The position numbers and the translations under genes are program-made. Below the pieces are notes generated by a model that saw only the letters and a list, made by a program, of their open reading frames with translations, ran no database searches and was not told where the DNA came from. Of a DNA stretch of 15,319 nt, positions 13,493 through 15,319 are shown one piece after another. Origin of the DNA: Desulfobacterales bacterium (GTDB lineage Bacteria > Desulfobacterota > Desulfobacteria > Desulfobacterales > UBA5852); the NCBI GenBank assembly GCA_030066455.1, contig JASJBQ010000091.1, forward strand, positions 1 to 15,319. Direction: 5' to 3'. Numbering within the stretch: position 1 is the first letter of the stretch; every line of letters begins with the position of its first letter.

Positions 13493-14965
13493 ATGCTGCA
13501 GCTGACATCCCAAGATTTGTCCCGAATCAAGGCCGATACCCTGATCATTCCCGTCTGTGACGATAGCGTGCTCTATCGCTCCGCATCGCTGGCCCGCTGG
13601 GCGCAGAAGCCTGAAACCATCAGCAGCTTTTCCGCCGCCGCGGAAGAGATTGTCGATATCTATCAGCCCGAGGGGCTGCCGATCGAAAGGATGGTCTTCG
13701 TCGGAATGGGCCCGTCCGACGAGCTGAACGCCGAGGGGCTGCGGCAGGCCGCCGGAAGAGGCATCCGCCGCGCCTGGCGGGACCGTCCCGGAAACGCCGT
13801 GCTGGCCGTGCCGGACATCAACCTGCCCGCAGCGTTGAAGCCCGAGCAGGCTTTAGCGGCCGCGGCCGAGGGGGCCTATCTGGCCAACCACACCCTGGCC
13901 GCCTATAAAACCACAAGAAAAAAGTACCCGCTCAAGGGCATCCGGCTGCTGGTCGAGGCTCAACACACCCGCGCCTTTCGCCGTATCCTGAAGCGGGTCG
14001 CGCTGACCTGCCAGGGAACGGCCCTGGCGCGTGACTGGGTCAACCTGCCGGCCAACGACAAGCCACCCCGCGACCTGGCCGTCATGATTGCCCAGGAGGC
14101 CAGCCAGGCCGGCGTGGCCACCAAGCTGATGGATGCGCGGCAACTCAAACGCCATCAAATGGGCGCGCTGTTAGCCGTGGGCGCCGGCAGCCGGCAGCCC
14201 CCTCAAATGCTGATCCTGGACCACAAGCCGCCCCGCAGCCGCGACACCGTGGTGCTGGTGGGCAAAGGCGTCACTTTCGATGCCGGGGGGCTCAATCTCA
14301 AACCGACCGGCTCCATCGAAATGATGAAGATTGACATGGCCGGTGCGGCCGCCGTCGGCGCCGCCGTGATCACGGCGGCCCGGCTGGGCCTGAAAAAACG
14401 TATCGTCGGGGTTTTGCCCCTGGTCGAGAACATGGTTTCCGGTACGGCTTTCCGTCCCGGTGACATCGTACGCAGCTATTCGGGCCAAACCATCGAAATC
14501 GGCAATACCGACGCCGAGGGGCGCCTGATCCTGGCCGATGCCCTGGCCTATGCCATCAAACACTACCGACCCGGATGCATCATCGACCTGGCCACCCTTA
14601 CCGGCGCCTGCGTGGTGGCGCTGGGCGACCGCATCGCCGGACTGTTCAGCGCCGACACCGATCTGCGCGAACAAATTCTTACAAGCAGCCGCCACACCCA
14701 TGAGCGCTGCTGGTCCCTGCCCCTTCCGGACGACTACCGGGAGCTGCTCAAGAGCGATCTGGCCGACATGCGCAACATCGGCCCGGGCCGCTGGGGCGGG
14801 GCCATCGTGGCCGCGCTTTTTCTTTCACGCTTCGTCGGTGATACGCCCTGGGCGCATATCGATATCGCGGGGCCGGCCCACACCAGAAAAGCGAATGCCT
14901 ACGGCGAAGCCGGCGGCACCGGTTTCGGCGTGCGCCTGCTGTGCGATCTGCTGGAGCGTCTCTGA
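13493..14965 (+). CDS. pepA: Leucyl aminopeptidase (M17 family, PepA)
   Basis: A full-length 490-residue cytosolic M17 aminopeptidase, which trims N-terminal residues from peptides with two metal ions. The metal and catalytic residues are all present: K258 and D263 in VGKGVTFDAGG, K270 in NLKPTG, D281 in MKIDMAG, D340, E342 and R344 in NTDAEGRL. Their spacing is the same as in E. coli PepA with a constant offset of 12. The N-terminal domain (1-170) is the more variable macro-like part. The ATG at 13493 has GGAGGAGG a few bases upstream. It is the third gene of the unit starting at 11639, although no functional link with the two genes before it is evident. Confidence 0.95.
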   Translation: MLQLTSQDLSRIKADTLIIPVCDDSVLYRSASLARWAQKPETISSFSAAAEEIVDIYQPEGLPIERMVFVGMGPSDELNAEGLRQAAGRGIRRAWRDRPGNAVLAVPDINLPAALKPEQALAAAAEGAYLANHTLAAYKTTRKKYPLKGIRLLVEAQHTRAFRRILKRVALTCQGTALARDWVNLPANDKPPRDLAVMIAQEASQAGVATKLMDARQLKRHQMGALLAVGAGSRQPPQMLILDHKPPRSRDTVVLVGKGVTFDAGGLNLKPTGSIEMMKIDMAGAAAVGAAVITAARLGLKKRIVGVLPLVENMVSGTAFRPGDIVRSYSGQTIEIGNTDAEGRLILADALAYAIKHYRPGCIIDLATLTGACVVALGDRIAGLFSADTDLREQILTSSRHTHERCWSLPLPDDYRELLKSDLADMRNIGPGRWGGAIVAALFLSRFVGDTPWAHIDIAGPAHTRKANAYGEAGGTGFGVRLLCDLLERL

Positions 14966-15004
14966 GGATCGAAGCCTCACGGGAACGTCGGCTGAAGGGC
15001 GCCG

Positions 15005-15319
15005 CTAAGGCGATGTCTTTTTAGGGTAGGGCCGCGGCCCATAGGGCTGGGGCTGGTAATCACTGCCCGAACGGCCGGCGGGCGCCGGCGCGGGTGCCGG
15101 CGCAAGCTTCTGCTGGACGTACTGTTTCGGCATTGGGGTATCGATTTGCAGCAGATCGATGGGGATAAACACCACATGGCCCTGGTACAGGCGATTGTTG
15201 CGCAGGTTGGGGGTGGCTTGGGCGATCGCTTTCCAGTTGGCGCGGCTGCCGGTGTACCACTGGGCGATCAAGACGAGGGATTCGTTCGGCCAGCGAACTT
15301 CGTGGACATAATAATCCCG
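15005..15319 (-). CDS. LysM-domain protein, C-terminal part (truncated at window edge)
   Basis: The frame enters from the right edge and runs leftward to a stop at 15005, giving the last 104 residues. The window starts in a LysM-type domain: YYVHEVRWPNESLVLIAQWY, then GSRANWKAIAQATPN, RLYQGHVVFIPIDLL. This order (H-V-W-ESL-IA-WYTG, W-I, N, L--G--V-IP) is the usual LysM pattern for binding peptidoglycan. A proline-rich tail follows (APAPAPAG, then QPQPYGPRPYPKK), probably disordered. The start codon and any signal peptide are outside the window, so localisation is not seen, though cell-envelope is expected. It converges with pepA across a 39-bp gap in which no clear terminator was found. Confidence 0.8.
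   Translation of the reverse strand, partial: RDYYVHEVRWPNESLVLIAQWYTGSRANWKAIAQATPNLRNNRLYQGHVVFIPIDLLQIDTPMPKQYVQQKLAPAPAPAPAGRSGSDYQPQPYGPRPYPKKTSP

Overview
This GC-rich window looks like chromosomal DNA of an anaerobic Desulfobacterota bacterium (old Deltaproteobacteria), probably of the Desulfosarcina/Desulfobacter type. The assignment is an inference from gene content: a selenocysteine-containing HesB/IscA-like protein, a siroheme decarboxylase (Ahb) subunit, a DUF3786 protein, an FmdB-type zinc ribbon and a rhodanese-ferritin fusion. No insertion sequence, phage, CRISPR or RNA gene was seen. Most of the window is ordinary housekeeping DNA with a few unusual loci.

Layout, left to right. 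Positions 1-159 hold a short direct repeat and a perfect hairpin but no gene. Positions 160-3024 are transcribed leftward: a DUF3786 gene, then a compact ndk-trmJ-FAH-family unit with a GTGA overlap and a 7-bp gap, preceded by a candidate promoter just after the DUF3786 stop. A divergent region (3025-3124) carries a strong TTGACA-N17-TATACA promoter for rightward genes: an FmdB-type zinc-ribbon gene and a macro-domain gene.

Positions 4302-4777 form a self-contained unit: promoter, leader hairpin, full Shine-Dalgarno, a selenoprotein gene interrupted in frame by UGA codon 33, a candidate SECIS hairpin just after that UGA, and a textbook terminator. Ordinary gene calling would truncate this gene to start at 4522. 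Positions 5096-6851 encode a crotonase-fold enzyme, a 51-residue membrane-anchored Cys-rich protein, and a rhodanese-ferritin fusion whose start codon overlaps the stop of the small gene. These are followed by an orphan SagB-type oxidoreductase (6979-8613) and mutY (8676-9815).

Positions 9965-10657 hold an internally deleted FAD-dehydrogenase relic and a small membrane protein of unknown role. An AT-rich intergenic stretch follows with a near-perfect sigma-54 promoter (10841-10855) in front of a Tat-exported YcbK/DUF882 murein-peptidase-like gene. The next unit starts from a TTGACA promoter close to the start codon: a siroheme decarboxylase subunit (AhbB-like), a B12-binding-domain radical SAM protein, and leucyl aminopeptidase. 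A 5'-truncated LysM protein enters from the right edge on the opposite strand.

The strongest non-routine observations are the selenoprotein, the sigma-54 promoter, the collapsed FAD gene, the lone AhbB-like gene beside a B12/radical-SAM gene, and the small Cys-rich membrane protein translationally coupled to the rhodanese-ferritin fusion.
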